Source of the DNA: JAMIFV01 sp035906055
GTDB taxonomy: Bacteria; Pseudomonadota; Alphaproteobacteria; Rickettsiales; JABCZZ01
NCBI GenBank assembly: GCA_035906055.1
Contig: JAMIFV010000043.1
Location: 1 to 64,000, forward strand
Direction: 5' to 3'
Length of the DNA: 64,000 bases
Numbering within the stretch: position 1 is the stretch's first letter; every line of letters begins with the position of its first letter. A program made the translations under genes and the position numbers. This document shows positions 26,202-35,090 of this stretch, piece after piece. The notes beneath the pieces are model-generated. The model was not told the DNA's origin. It made no database searches and worked only from the letters and a program-made list of their open reading frames with translations.

Positions 26202-26810
26202 ATGCAAGATTTCCGCCCCACCCTGTTGCACCATATCCTTGAACTCGTGCCGTTTGACGGCTGGAGCGATTACACGTTCCGCGAAGCCGCCAGTCGCGCC
26301 GGGATCACGGAAACCGAGGCCACACGGGCCTTTGGCGGCGGCATCCGCGACTGTGTACGCTATTACTTTGACCAGATAGATGAGCAGCTTAAAAAACAAT
26401 ACCCACCCGGCTCGCTTTCAGCCTCACGTGTGCCTGAGCGCGTTGAAACGCTGGTGATGGCGCGTTACGCACTCATGCTGCCTCACCGTGAGGCGGTGAA
26501 AAGCGCCGCAAGTGGAAATTTACTGCCATGGAACGTTAAAGGCGCGTTGAAATCACTCTACCACATGACCGACACGATCTGGCGTCTGGCGGGCGACCAG
26601 TCTACCGACTATAATTTTTATACCAAACGCATGACGCTGGCGGCAGTGCATGTGCCTACGTTCCTTTACTGGCTGAACGACCATTCCGCCAACCTTGAAG
26701 ATACGCGGCGATTCCTTAAAAAGAGACTTGCCGGAGTTGCAGAATTCGGAAAGAAAAAGAAAAGTTTGGCATCAAAACTTAATGCATTCTCTTATTATGC
26801 AAAACGCTAA
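26202..26810 (+). CDS. COQ9-family ubiquinone biosynthesis protein
   Basis: This 202-residue protein starts at the ATG at 26202 (MQDFRPTLLHHILELVPFDGWSDYTFREAASRAGI), just outside the repeat; an upstream ATG at 26187 lies within it. The TetR-like N-terminal helices and the C-terminal FLYWLNDHSANLEDTRRFLKKRLAGV match the COQ9/RpsU-divergently-transcribed family, which binds lipids and supports the COQ7 hydroxylation step in ubiquinone synthesis. The family is characteristic of alphaproteobacteria and mitochondria. Confidence 0.9.
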   Translation: MQDFRPTLLHHILELVPFDGWSDYTFREAASRAGITETEATRAFGGGIRDCVRYYFDQIDEQLKKQYPPGSLSASRVPERVETLVMARYALMLPHREAVKSAASGNLLPWNVKGALKSLYHMTDTIWRLAGDQSTDYNFYTKRMTLAAVHVPTFLYWLNDHSANLEDTRRFLKKRLAGVAEFGKKKKSLASKLNAFSYYAKR

Positions 26811-26833
26811 CCTGACCTTAAAGAAAACACCCT

Positions 26834-27664
26834 ATGACCTCACCTAAAAAAATATCTGTCGGCAACGTTACCTTTGCCAATGACCTGCCCTTCGCACTCA
26901 TCGCCGGACCTTGCCAGATGGAGAGCCGCGACCACGCCATGATGATGGCCGAAAGCATCCAGAAGATCGCTGAGAACGTTGGCGTACCGTTCATCTATAA
27001 AACCTCTTACGACAAGGCCAACCGCACCAGCCTTAAAGGCCAGCGCGGCATCGGGCTTGCAAAGTCGCTGCCTGTGTTTGAAGAAATTAAAAAAACCTTC
27101 GGCTGTCCGGTGCTGACCGACGTGCATAACGAGGCCCAGTGCGCCGAAATCGCGCATGTGGTGGACATCCTGCAGATTCCCGCATTCCTCTGCCGCCAGA
27201 CCGACCTGCTGCTTGCCGCCGCCAGGACCGGCTGTGTGGTGAATGTGAAGAAAGGCCAGTTCCTCGCCCCGTGGGACATGAAAAACGTGGCCGACAAGGT
27301 AGTGGCAGGCGGCAATGAACGCGTGCTGCTCACCGAGCGCGGCGCATCGTTCGGCTATAACACCCTCGTCACCGATTTCCGCGCGTTACCCATCATGGCG
27401 GAAACCGGCTTCCCGGTAATATTCGACGCCACCCACTCCGTACAGCAGCCGGGCGGGCAAGGGACGTCCTCCGGCGGTGACCGCCGCTATGTGCCGCCGC
27501 TCGCACGCGCCGCCGTTGCCGTGGGCGTGGCGGGCGTATTCATGGAAACCCATCAGGACCCTGACAACGCGCCGTCCGACGGCCCCAACATGGTCAAACT
27601 CAATGAGCTTGCAGATTTGGTAAAATCGCTTAAAGACATTGACGCGTTAACGAAAAAGAAATGA
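26834..27664 (+). CDS. kdsA: 3-deoxy-D-manno-octulosonate 8-phosphate synthase
   Basis: KdsA condenses arabinose 5-phosphate and phosphoenolpyruvate into Kdo-8-phosphate for lipopolysaccharide. The 276-residue protein has FALIAGPCQMESRDHAM, FIYKTSYDKANRTS, VLTDVHNEAQC and FDATHSVQQPGG. Cys27 in AGPC is the residue that distinguishes the metal-dependent subtype. It is separated from eno by the GIY-YIG unit. Confidence 0.97.
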   Translation: MTSPKKISVGNVTFANDLPFALIAGPCQMESRDHAMMMAESIQKIAENVGVPFIYKTSYDKANRTSLKGQRGIGLAKSLPVFEEIKKTFGCPVLTDVHNEAQCAEIAHVVDILQIPAFLCRQTDLLLAAARTGCVVNVKKGQFLAPWDMKNVADKVVAGGNERVLLTERGASFGYNTLVTDFRALPIMAETGFPVIFDATHSVQQPGGQGTSSGGDRRYVPPLARAAVAVGVAGVFMETHQDPDNAPSDGPNMVKLNELADLVKSLKDIDALTKKK

Positions 27665-27666
27665 CT

Positions 27667-28051
27667 TGTCACCCCGCGCGAGCAACGCGAGTTGCGGGGT
27701 CTGGCCATACAGCAGGGCGGAACACATGCAAGAGCATAATTACTATGTGTATATTCTTGCCAAAGCGCGCAACAGCACATTTTATGTTGGTGTAACGAAT
27801 GACTTGATTCGCCGCACATATGAACATAAAGAAGGGCTTGTCGAAGGATTTACTAGAAAGTATGGCATTAAAATACTGGTGTATTATGAACAACACGCAA
27901 GCATTCATGAGGCAATCAGCCGTGAGAAACTGATAAACGCCGGAAACGAAGCCTTAAAATGCAGGCTATTGAGCGAACCAATCCAGACTGGAATGACCTA
28001 TATTACCAACTTACCCAACAGCCAGACCCCGCAATAAATGCGAGGTGACAG
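27667..28051. mobile_element. 385-base unit: GIY-YIG gene bounded by inverted palindromic ends
   Basis: The left end (27667-27706, ttgtcaccccgc ... ttgcggggtctggc) and right end (28021-28051, gccagaccccgcaataaatg and onwards) are inverted copies of each other, and each is itself a hairpin. The nuclease gene fills the space and its last codons and stop lie inside the right end. The arms match those of the REPIN-like element at 26131-26200. It is inserted between the kdsA stop and the eno ribosome site. No target-site duplication is obvious. Confidence 0.6.
27726..28037 (+). CDS. small GIY-YIG family endonuclease
   Basis: This 103-residue single-domain protein has YYVYILAKARNSTFYVGVTNDLIRRTYEHK: the GIY and YIG equivalents (VYI, YVG) and the catalytic Arg in LIRR, followed by YYEQHASIHEAISREKLI. 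I chose the ATG at 27726 because the longer frame begins inside the palindromic end. The last residues (SQTPQ) are encoded by the right terminal palindrome. Its cellular role is unknown; the close match of its flanks to REPIN arms suggests it may move them. Confidence 0.9.
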   Translation: MQEHNYYVYILAKARNSTFYVGVTNDLIRRTYEHKEGLVEGFTRKYGIKILVYYEQHASIHEAISREKLINAGNEALKCRLLSEPIQTGMTYITNLPNSQTPQ

Positions 28052-28065
28052 AAAAAGGAATACAT

Positions 28066-29346
28066 ATGACCGAGATCGTTTCCATCAGAGGCCGTGAGAT
28101 CATTGACAGCCGCGGCAACCCCACCGTTGAAGTGGACGTGACGCTTGCCAGCGGCGCATTTGGCCGCGCAGCGGTGCCAAGCGGCGCCTCCACCGGCTCC
28201 ATGGAAGCGCTCGAACTGCGCGACGGCGACAAGAAACGCTTCGGCGGCAAAGGCGTGCTGAAGGCCGTTGCCAGCGTCAATAACGATATCGCCGACGCGC
28301 TGCTCGGCCTCGACGCCACCGATCAGGAAAAAATCGACTCTATAATGCTGGCGCTCGACGGCACCAAAAACAAAGCTAAACTTGGCGCCAACGCCATGCT
28401 CGGCGTTTCGCTCGCGGTTGCCAAGGCTGCTGCCGAAGCGTCCGGCCTGCCGCTTTTCCGTTATGTGGGCGGCACCACCGCGCGCACCCTGCCCGTGCCG
28501 ATGATGAACATCATCAATGGCGGCGCGCATGCGGATAACCCCATCGACATCCAGGAATTCATGATCATGCCCGTGGGCGCGAAGAACTGCTCCGACGCGA
28601 TCCGCATGGGCTGCGAAGTGTTTCAGGCGCTTAAGAAACAGTTACACGACGCCAGCCACAACACCAACGTAGGCGATGAGGGCGGTTTTGCGCCGAACCT
28701 CAAAAGCGCCGACGAAGCGCTTTCCTATATCATGAAAGCCATCAAGGCCGCAGGCTACGCGGCTGGCGACGACATCGTGCTGGCGCTCGACTCCGCCTCC
28801 AGCGAATTCCATAAGAAGGGCAAGTATGAGCTGGAAGGCGAAGGTAAATCGCTCGATGCCGCAGGCCTCATCAAGTATTACGAAGCGCTTGTAAAGCGTT
28901 ACCCCATCGTCTCGATTGAAGACGCGATGGCCGAAGACGACCATAAGGGCTGGAAGGCCATCACCGAGGCACTCGGCGACAAGATCCAGCTCGTAGGCGA
29001 CGACCTGTTCGTCACCAACCCCGCTATTCTTGCTGAAGGCATTGAAGCAGGGCTCGCCAATTCCATCCTCGTGAAGGTGAACCAGATCGGCACCCTGTCG
29101 GAAACCCTCGCTGCGGTGGAAATGGCGCATCGTGCGGGGTATACGTCCGTGCTTTCTCACCGCTCCGGCGAAACCGAAGACGCCACCATCGCGCATCTGG
29201 CTGTCGCCACCAATTGCGGCCAGATTAAGACCGGATCATTGTCGCGTTCCGACCGCCTTGCCAAGTATAATGAACTGATTCGTATAGAAGAATTCCTCGG
29301 AAGTCAGGCAAGATACGCAGGCTGGGGCGCACTGAAACAAGGGTAA
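28066..29346 (+). CDS. eno: enolase
   Basis: Enolase converts 2-phosphoglycerate to phosphoenolpyruvate in glycolysis. The ATG at 28066 follows an AAAAAGGA site and gives 426 residues. It contains IRGREIIDSRGNPTVEVDV, GASTGSMEALELRD, SIEDAMAEDD, the signature ILVKVNQIGTLSETL and SHRSGETEDATIAHLAVA. A degenerate hairpin followed by Ts lies about 29380-29420 and may end transcription. Confidence 0.98.
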   Translation: MTEIVSIRGREIIDSRGNPTVEVDVTLASGAFGRAAVPSGASTGSMEALELRDGDKKRFGGKGVLKAVASVNNDIADALLGLDATDQEKIDSIMLALDGTKNKAKLGANAMLGVSLAVAKAAAEASGLPLFRYVGGTTARTLPVPMMNIINGGAHADNPIDIQEFMIMPVGAKNCSDAIRMGCEVFQALKKQLHDASHNTNVGDEGGFAPNLKSADEALSYIMKAIKAAGYAAGDDIVLALDSASSEFHKKGKYELEGEGKSLDAAGLIKYYEALVKRYPIVSIEDAMAEDDHKGWKAITEALGDKIQLVGDDLFVTNPAILAEGIEAGLANSILVKVNQIGTLSETLAAVEMAHRAGYTSVLSHRSGETEDATIAHLAVATNCGQIKTGSLSRSDRLAKYNELIRIEEFLGSQARYAGWGALKQG

Positions 29347-29452
29347 ACTTCACCAAATTGTAACATTACAGACATAAAATCGTAGCCTGACGTCTTTAAA
29401 ATAGCGGCTATCGTATTTTTATAAACCGGTAAATTACAGTCTGGAATCCAAC

Positions 29453-31366
29453 GTGGCACCTAAGAAAACCAGTTTTGAAGCCTCAAATAACCCTACGCTG
29501 AGAATGTTCCTCAGTGTGTTCGGCGATCCGGACACCGTGCAAAGGGGCCTTCAGGAATACTGGCAGGACAAAGGCAGCTTTACCTCGCCAGCGGAAATCT
29601 ACAATTTCCTGATGGACAAAAAAGTTGCTGAGGGAGCAATATCGCAACACGTTGCGAAAAATCTTAAAACTACATTTAAAGATAGCTTTTCGCCAGAACA
29701 CAGCACCGGCTTTCATTCCGCCCATCGCGAACCCGTCATCAGCGCTCTGGCACGCCTTTATGCGCAAACAAGCGGCCACGACTCTCCTGTATGGCACATT
29801 GAGGGCGATATTGGCAATTTAAGCGGATTGAATACTGCAATGAACAAAGCAGCCGCAGAACTGCAGGCTTCCGACCCTCAGGCCTTTAATGGCCTGCTTC
29901 AAGCAAACGCCATCAAAGCCGAGGATGCCAAGGCGGCAGAAAAACTGGGGCGTGCAATGGCAGACCGCGTGATGTATGCTATCTGCCAGATAACGGCCAA
30001 CAGACTGCAAACGAAATGCGATACTGTCGGAATCCGCACAGGCGGAGATGAGTTCACAGTTATTGCCACCTCTCAGAACAATCCATTGAATGAGAAAGCC
30101 ATCAAAACCCTTCTGCGCGATGCCCAACGCGATGTAGCCGCCTTCGTGACAACAGCAGACCTCACGCTTGTTCCCCATGGGCGCGACAGACGTAAAATAG
30201 GGGTTGGCGTTGGCCTGGCCCCGTATGACCTGCGCTATGCAACACGTGATGAGCATCTGGAGATCGAGGCAGGACTTACCCGGTCGAAAGATGAATCCGA
30301 CAGGATTCTACATGGCAATAAGCGAAAAATGTCTAACATGGAAATGCAGCCGGTAAATCTCACCGCTTTATCGCAGGCACTCTCAGGCTATCCTCTGCCC
30401 ATTGTTCACACAGCAAGCCCTCAGCAAGAAGATTATGACCCATCACGCGTTCCCCCGGAATCCGCACGCCAGAACGCGTTACTTCAAAAGTTGGGAGCTA
30501 AATATACGGAACTAAGCGCTGCGGAACAGAAGGCCATTAATGCCACTATTGCGCTTACCCGTGAAAACGACATCGTCGTCAATCTGCCTATGTTTGGCAA
30601 TATGAGCCAGACCCAGCTACCTTACTTCCGTAAGGTGGCAGACAAGGAAGATAAAGGCCCCCGCCTTATCAATATTGATTTCAGCAATATGGCTGGCGGC
30701 AACAAACTTGGATATGAAGTAGGCGATGCCATGGCGCGGCGCTTCAGGGATGTAACTATCGGTGCCATGCTGAAAACTAAGCTGCCGGAAGTGGATATAG
30801 AAGGCAAAACAAAAAGCCTTGCGGATTTTCTGCCTTTCCTCGCGGCACGCCCCGGCGGTAAATTCGCCTTGCTGCTGCCGGACAGTGTTAGCGACGATGT
30901 TCTCAACAGCTTCAGAATCAATCTGGAAGCAGGGCTCAAAGCGGTTTCAATGAAACCTCTGGATCTGGGACAGGATAAAGAAAGAATCATCAGGGACATC
31001 CGCCAGAAGGCAGCGTGGAGCGCTGAGAAAGGCAACGATGATTTTCTGGCAAAGACCTTTGGTGCCAACCTCGAAAGATTGCAAACCGCAAAAGGCGAGA
31101 TTGAAATCACCTTGGACAAGATCGTGGCCCAGAACAGTGGAGTTTCCGGTTCTTCGGTGGTGATGACGCACACTCCGCAGGGCAGGAACCTTGACTATAA
31201 CCTATCACTTCGCGATCAGATGGAGCCGCTGGAAGTGGAAGCCAGGACGCTTCAGGACGCTATCACCTCGGCACATGCGGATGCAGCCCACGGTGGCGGA
31301 AGAAGCTTTGTTGGCCGTGAACTAGCAAAGAAAGCTCGCACCGGAGGCGGTCTTCCGCCCCACTGA
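29453..31366 (+). CDS. cytoplasmic protein with two GGDEF-like domains (possible diguanylate cyclase)
   Basis: This 637-residue protein starts at a GTG and has no membrane segment. Residues about 110-260 contain IRTGGDEFTVI with GGDEF at 197-201, preceded by HIEGDIGNLSGLN, which resembles the metal-binding start of the domain. Residues about 400-495 repeat the pattern: RLINIDFSNMAGGNKLGYEVGDAMARR, then RPGGKFALLLP with GGKFA at 468-472 in place of GGDEF. So one domain may make cyclic di-GMP and the second may be regulatory. The N-terminal 100 and C-terminal 140 residues are unassigned. The architecture is not one I recognise. Confidence 0.6.
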   Translation: MAPKKTSFEASNNPTLRMFLSVFGDPDTVQRGLQEYWQDKGSFTSPAEIYNFLMDKKVAEGAISQHVAKNLKTTFKDSFSPEHSTGFHSAHREPVISALARLYAQTSGHDSPVWHIEGDIGNLSGLNTAMNKAAAELQASDPQAFNGLLQANAIKAEDAKAAEKLGRAMADRVMYAICQITANRLQTKCDTVGIRTGGDEFTVIATSQNNPLNEKAIKTLLRDAQRDVAAFVTTADLTLVPHGRDRRKIGVGVGLAPYDLRYATRDEHLEIEAGLTRSKDESDRILHGNKRKMSNMEMQPVNLTALSQALSGYPLPIVHTASPQQEDYDPSRVPPESARQNALLQKLGAKYTELSAAEQKAINATIALTRENDIVVNLPMFGNMSQTQLPYFRKVADKEDKGPRLINIDFSNMAGGNKLGYEVGDAMARRFRDVTIGAMLKTKLPEVDIEGKTKSLADFLPFLAARPGGKFALLLPDSVSDDVLNSFRINLEAGLKAVSMKPLDLGQDKERIIRDIRQKAAWSAEKGNDDFLAKTFGANLERLQTAKGEIEITLDKIVAQNSGVSGSSVVMTHTPQGRNLDYNLSLRDQMEPLEVEARTLQDAITSAHADAAHGGGRSFVGRELAKKARTGGGLPPH

Positions 31367-31460
31367 TTTTTGGCCGGTCGCTTATAGCTGATTGACTTAA
31401 CGTCATTTTCCGTTTTTAAAAAACACCCCGATCCCTCCAATCAGGCGAACAGGTATACAC

Positions 31461-32369
31461 ATGTCCGGCGGCTCCACGAAAGTTATCATCATCTCCCTTT
31501 GCGCCAATTTCGGCATCGCGCTGTCCAAGCTGGGCGGCTCGCTCTACACAGGCAGCGCGGCGCTGCTGGCCGAAGCCGTGCACAGCTTCTCCGACTGCGG
31601 CAATCAGGCACTTTTGCTCTGGGGCGGGCATGTGGCCAAAAAGGGTCCGTCCGATAAATACCCGCTGGGGCGCGGCAAGGAGATGTTCTTCTGGTCGTTC
31701 GTAGTGGCGCTGCTGCTGTTCAGCATGGGCGGCATTTTCAGCCTGTATGAGGGCATCCATAAACTGCATAGCACCGAGCCGCTTTCCAACCCGCTCGTAG
31801 GCGTGGTCATACTGGGCATCGCCGTGGCGCTGGAAGGGTTCTCTTTCTATGCCTGCCTAAGGGAAGTGCAGCTACAGAACAAGCACAAATCCATGTGGGA
31901 CTGGATACGCAATACCATGTCCGCCGACCTGCTGGTCATCTTCCTTGAAGACCTTGCCGCCCTGCTGGGCCTTATGTTTGCACTGGTGGCGCTTACGCTC
32001 GCATGGATCACCGGCAACCCGTTCTATGACGCGCTGGGCTCCTGCCTTATCGGCGTGCTGCTGATCGGGGTAGCGGTGATACTGGCGCGCGAAGTGAAGC
32101 CCATGCTGATCGGCGAGCGCCCGGCGGAAGAGTACGAACCGAAACTTCAGGCGATACTGGATGCCATCATGCCCGGAGCGAAACTGATGCGTCTCATCGC
32201 GCTGCAACAGGGCGTGGACGCAGTGCTGCTGGCCTACAAGATCACTCCAGCGGGCGGTGCAGCCGACATCCGTACGGCTATTGCATCGGTCAACAGCTTC
32301 GAGGCGAAAGTGCGCGAGAGCTGCCCCGAGGTCAAATGGCAGTTCGCGGAACTTGACGATAAGGATTAA
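31461..32369 (+). CDS. cation diffusion facilitator (CDF) metal transporter
   Basis: This 302-residue inner-membrane protein has about six membrane segments. TGSAALLAEAVHSFSDCGNQALLLWG is the CDF segment with the HxxxD metal site on helix 2, and DLLVIFLEDLAALLG contains the second site. The C-terminal cytoplasmic domain follows (REVKPMLIGERPAEEYEPKL and onwards). CDF proteins export zinc or related divalent ions in exchange for protons. The exact metal cannot be told. The end overlaps that of the convergent lipoprotein gene by 4 bases. Confidence 0.93.
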   Translation: MSGGSTKVIIISLCANFGIALSKLGGSLYTGSAALLAEAVHSFSDCGNQALLLWGGHVAKKGPSDKYPLGRGKEMFFWSFVVALLLFSMGGIFSLYEGIHKLHSTEPLSNPLVGVVILGIAVALEGFSFYACLREVQLQNKHKSMWDWIRNTMSADLLVIFLEDLAALLGLMFALVALTLAWITGNPFYDALGSCLIGVLLIGVAVILAREVKPMLIGERPAEEYEPKLQAILDAIMPGAKLMRLIALQQGVDAVLLAYKITPAGGAADIRTAIASVNSFEAKVRESCPEVKWQFAELDDKD

Positions 32370-32713
32370 TAAGACGGTGTAGCGGGCATGTCGTTGAGTT
32401 CTTCAGGCGACATGTCGAACGGGGTAAGCGCTTTTTCCTGCTGGGGCTGAACCGGAGCCTGCGGCACGGCCTGCTGCGGGGACAGGTATTGCGGATTGAC
32501 GGGAATGCGCTTCTGTTCGCCCTCCTTACGCCCTGTCAGTGCGCGTTTATTGGCATCACTCTGCGCCTGCCCGCTGGAGGTAAAGCATTCCCAGCTTTCA
32601 CAGCGCTCGCCGATCACAGGCATGTGCCGCCCAAGATCGTCCGCCCATCCGCAGCCCTGCAATGCAAGCAATACGGAGAAAACCGGGAGAGTGCGCGTAA
32701 ATATCTTTGTCAT
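32366..32713 (-). CDS. small predicted lipoprotein, function unknown
   Basis: This 115-residue protein starts with a signal sequence ending in the lipobox LALQGC, with Cys21 as the lipid attachment site. The mature part is Gln/Pro-rich (VPQAPVQPQQEKALTPFDMSPEELND) with no recognisable domain. It would be anchored in the cell envelope. It is convergent with the CDF gene. The next 160 bases up to the sulfate-binding gene hold both promoters but no motif I would call. Confidence 0.72.
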   Translation of the reverse strand: MTKIFTRTLPVFSVLLALQGCGWADDLGRHMPVIGERCESWECFTSSGQAQSDANKRALTGRKEGEQKRIPVNPQYLSPQQAVPQAPVQPQQEKALTPFDMSPEELNDMPATPSY

Positions 32714-32874
32714 AAAGGTGATGTTAACGTTTATTGCCTGCCTGATGCAACAGTATTTTTACGCTCCGCCGCCTGTTGCATTCACGCCCTCGCCACGGCA
32801 TGCATCGCCACGCTTGAACCTGCACTCCGGTGGTGTAATATCGCCGTCCCGTATCAGGTATGTGAGGTATCGCC

Positions 32875-33903
32875 ATGTTCACCAAACGCATGTTCGTTAA
32901 ACGCCTGCTGTTTTCCGTTCTCGCAATGTATACTGTCGCACTCTCCCTTGCGCCAGATGTTTATGCCAGGGACATTACGCTGCTGAACGTATCCTACGAC
33001 CCCACGCGCGAATTCTATGACGAATATAACGCACAGTTTGCCAAAGACTGGCAGGCCAAAACCGGGAAACCGGTAAAAGTGAAGCAGTCGCATGGCGGCT
33101 CGGCCAAGCAGGCTCGCTCAGTAATGGAAGGCCTGAGGGCCGACGTGGTGACGCTGGCGCTGGCGTACGACATTGACGCGATCGCAGAGCGCACCGGCAA
33201 GCTGCCTGCCAACTGGCAGACCCTGCTGCCCAATAACAGCTCGCCCTACACGTCGGTGGTGGTATTCCTCGTGAAGAAGGACAATCCCAAAAGCATCAGG
33301 GACTGGGACGACCTCATCCGTGAAGATGTAAAAGTCATCACCGCCAATCCCAAGACCTCCGGCGGCGCACGCTGGAACTACCTCGCGGCATGGGCATGGG
33401 CACTCAAGAAAAACAACGGCGACGAAGAAGCCACCAGAGCCTACATGAAGTCGCTGTTCAAGAACGTGCCGACGCTGGATTCCGGCGCACGCGGCTCCAC
33501 CACCAGCTTCACCGAACGCAATATGGGCGACGTGCTCATCGCGTGGGAGAATGAAGCGCTCATGGTCACGCATGACATCGCCAAAGATAAATTCGAGATC
33601 GTCTATCCCTCCCAGACCATCCTCGCCGAACCGCCCGTTGCGGTGGTGGAAGGCAATGCCGACAAGAACGGCAACGCTGAAGTGGCCAGGGCGTACCTTG
33701 AGAACCTTTATACCCCTGAAGCGCAGGAGATCGCCGTGAAGCATTTCTACCGCCCGTCGGAAAAAACCGTGGCGGAGAAATACGCTTCGCTCTTCCCCAC
33801 CCCGGCGCTGGTGACCATTGCCGATTTCGGCGGGTGGAAGGCCGCGCAGGAAAAACATTTCGCCGAAGGCGGCACGTTCGACCAGATTTACGCCAGCAAA
33901 TAA
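32875..33903 (+). CDS. sbp: periplasmic sulfate-binding protein
   Basis: This 342-residue protein has a signal peptide (cleavage after DVYA) and then ITLLNVSYDPTREFYDEYNAQFAKDW, QSHGGSAKQARSV, DVVTLALAYDIDAIAE and NPKTSGGARWNYLAAW, which are the substrate loops of Sbp/CysP. It would capture sulfate or thiosulfate for an ABC importer. No cysT, cysW or cysA is next to it; the following ATPase belongs to a different family. It is therefore an orphan binding protein unless the permease lies elsewhere. Confidence 0.95.
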   Translation: MFTKRMFVKRLLFSVLAMYTVALSLAPDVYARDITLLNVSYDPTREFYDEYNAQFAKDWQAKTGKPVKVKQSHGGSAKQARSVMEGLRADVVTLALAYDIDAIAERTGKLPANWQTLLPNNSSPYTSVVVFLVKKDNPKSIRDWDDLIREDVKVITANPKTSGGARWNYLAAWAWALKKNNGDEEATRAYMKSLFKNVPTLDSGARGSTTSFTERNMGDVLIAWENEALMVTHDIAKDKFEIVYPSQTILAEPPVAVVEGNADKNGNAEVARAYLENLYTPEAQEIAVKHFYRPSEKTVAEKYASLFPTPALVTIADFGGWKAAQEKHFAEGGTFDQIYASK

Positions 33904-33922
33904 CCATGACAGATGAGAACAC

Positions 33923-34858
33923 ATGACCTCAGCCATATCGATAAAACAGCTCCAGAAGACCTACCGCGAGAAAAAATCCGGCCAGAATAAGGTTGCGCTC
34001 AAGGGCATCGACCTTGAAATACCGCGCGGTTCGTTCTTCGGCCTGCTGGGCCCTAACGGCGCAGGCAAATCCACGATGATCAACATCATGGCCGGGCTGG
34101 TCATCAAGACCGGCGGCACGGTCACCATCTGCGGGCACGACATCGAAAAGGACATGCGCGCCGCGCGCCAGTCCATCGGCGTGGTGCCGCAGGAGCTGGT
34201 GCTCGATACCTTCTTCACCGTGCGTGAAGCGCTTGATATCCATGCCGGGTATTACGGCATTCCTAAGCCTAAGCGCCGCACCGACGAAATAATCGAAGCG
34301 ATGGGGCTCACCGATAAAGCCGACGCGCATTCCCGCCGCCTTTCCGGCGGCATGCGCCGCCGCCTGCTCATAGCCAAAGCGCTCGTGCACAACCCGCCCG
34401 TGCTCATTCTTGATGAACCCACCGCCGGTGTGGACGTGGAACTGCGCACGCAGCTCTGGACGTATGTGCGCAAGCTGAACAAGGAAGGCGTCACCATTCT
34501 GCTTACCACGCACTACCTCGAAGAGGCAGAAGAGCTATGCGACCAGATCGCCATCATCAACCACGGCGAAGTCATCGCCAGCGAAAGCAAGCGAAGCCTC
34601 ATGGCGCGCATGGACAGCAAACAACTCGTGCTTAAACTCACCGCTCCGCTCAATGCCATCCCCACCCCGCTATTGTCGCTCAGCCCCACGCTGCTGCCCG
34701 AAGGCGACCTCGCCATCAGTTACCAGCCTAGCAAGGCGAATATGGAAGAGATCCTTGGCCGCGTGCGTTCCTGCGGCCTTTCCATCCGCGACCTTGCCAC
34801 CCACGAAGCAGACCTTGAGGACGTATTCCGCCACCTCACCAGCGGCAAAGCCGCCTGA
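33923..34858 (+). CDS. ABC-2 type transporter ATP-binding protein
   Basis: This 311-residue ATPase has Walker A GPNGAGKST at 43-51, the signature LSGGMRRR at about 140, Walker B VLILDEPTAGVD at about 160-171 and the switch His in LLTTHYLEEAEELCDQIA. It resembles export ATPases of the DrrA/YadG type rather than CysA. The membrane partner that usually follows is missing: a tRNA gene and then an opposite-strand operon come next. The gene starts 19 bases after sbp and may be co-transcribed with it. Confidence 0.92.
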   Translation: MTSAISIKQLQKTYREKKSGQNKVALKGIDLEIPRGSFFGLLGPNGAGKSTMINIMAGLVIKTGGTVTICGHDIEKDMRAARQSIGVVPQELVLDTFFTVREALDIHAGYYGIPKPKRRTDEIIEAMGLTDKADAHSRRLSGGMRRRLLIAKALVHNPPVLILDEPTAGVDVELRTQLWTYVRKLNKEGVTILLTTHYLEEAEELCDQIAIINHGEVIASESKRSLMARMDSKQLVLKLTAPLNAIPTPLLSLSPTLLPEGDLAISYQPSKANMEEILGRVRSCGLSIRDLATHEADLEDVFRHLTSGKAA

Positions 34859-35005
34859 TAGCATATTAATTTCAGCCTATTGCACGGAAGCCCTTGCAAA
34901 CGTCCCACTTAGCTTGGCGGTCGCTTCATGCCTGGCTTCATATCCTCCGATCCAGCCAAAATAGGCTGGCTATAGCCCCGCGCTTAGGCTAAATCATGTG
35001 CACAC

Positions 35006-35082
35006 GCACCCGTAGCTCAACTGGATAGAGTATTGCCCTCCGAAGGCAAGGGTTGCTGGTTCAAATCCAGTCGGGTGCGCCA
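35006..35082 (+). tRNA. tRNA-Arg (anticodon CCG)
   Basis: The 77-base sequence folds as a full cloverleaf: acceptor GCACCCG/CGGGTGC, D-stem GCTC/GAGT, anticodon stem TTGCC/GGCAA around loop CTCCGAA (anticodon CCG, reads CGG), T-stem GCTGG/CCAGT with loop TTCAAAT, discriminator G and an encoded CCA. A ccagcc/ggctgg hairpin sits 37 bases upstream. The type I secretion operon ends 9 bases beyond its 3' end. Confidence 0.96.
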
Positions 35083-35090
35083 GTTTTCGC

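Noticed and set aside
33923..34858. The ABC ATPase as CysA partner of the sulfate-binding protein
   Set aside because: Its signature (LSGGMRRR) and switch region fit ABC-2 exporters, and it lacks the C-terminal regulatory domain typical of CysA.
34952..34969. ccagcc/ggctgg hairpin upstream of tRNA-Arg as a terminator for the ABC ATPase gene
   Set aside because: The stem is only 6 bases and there is no T run after it.
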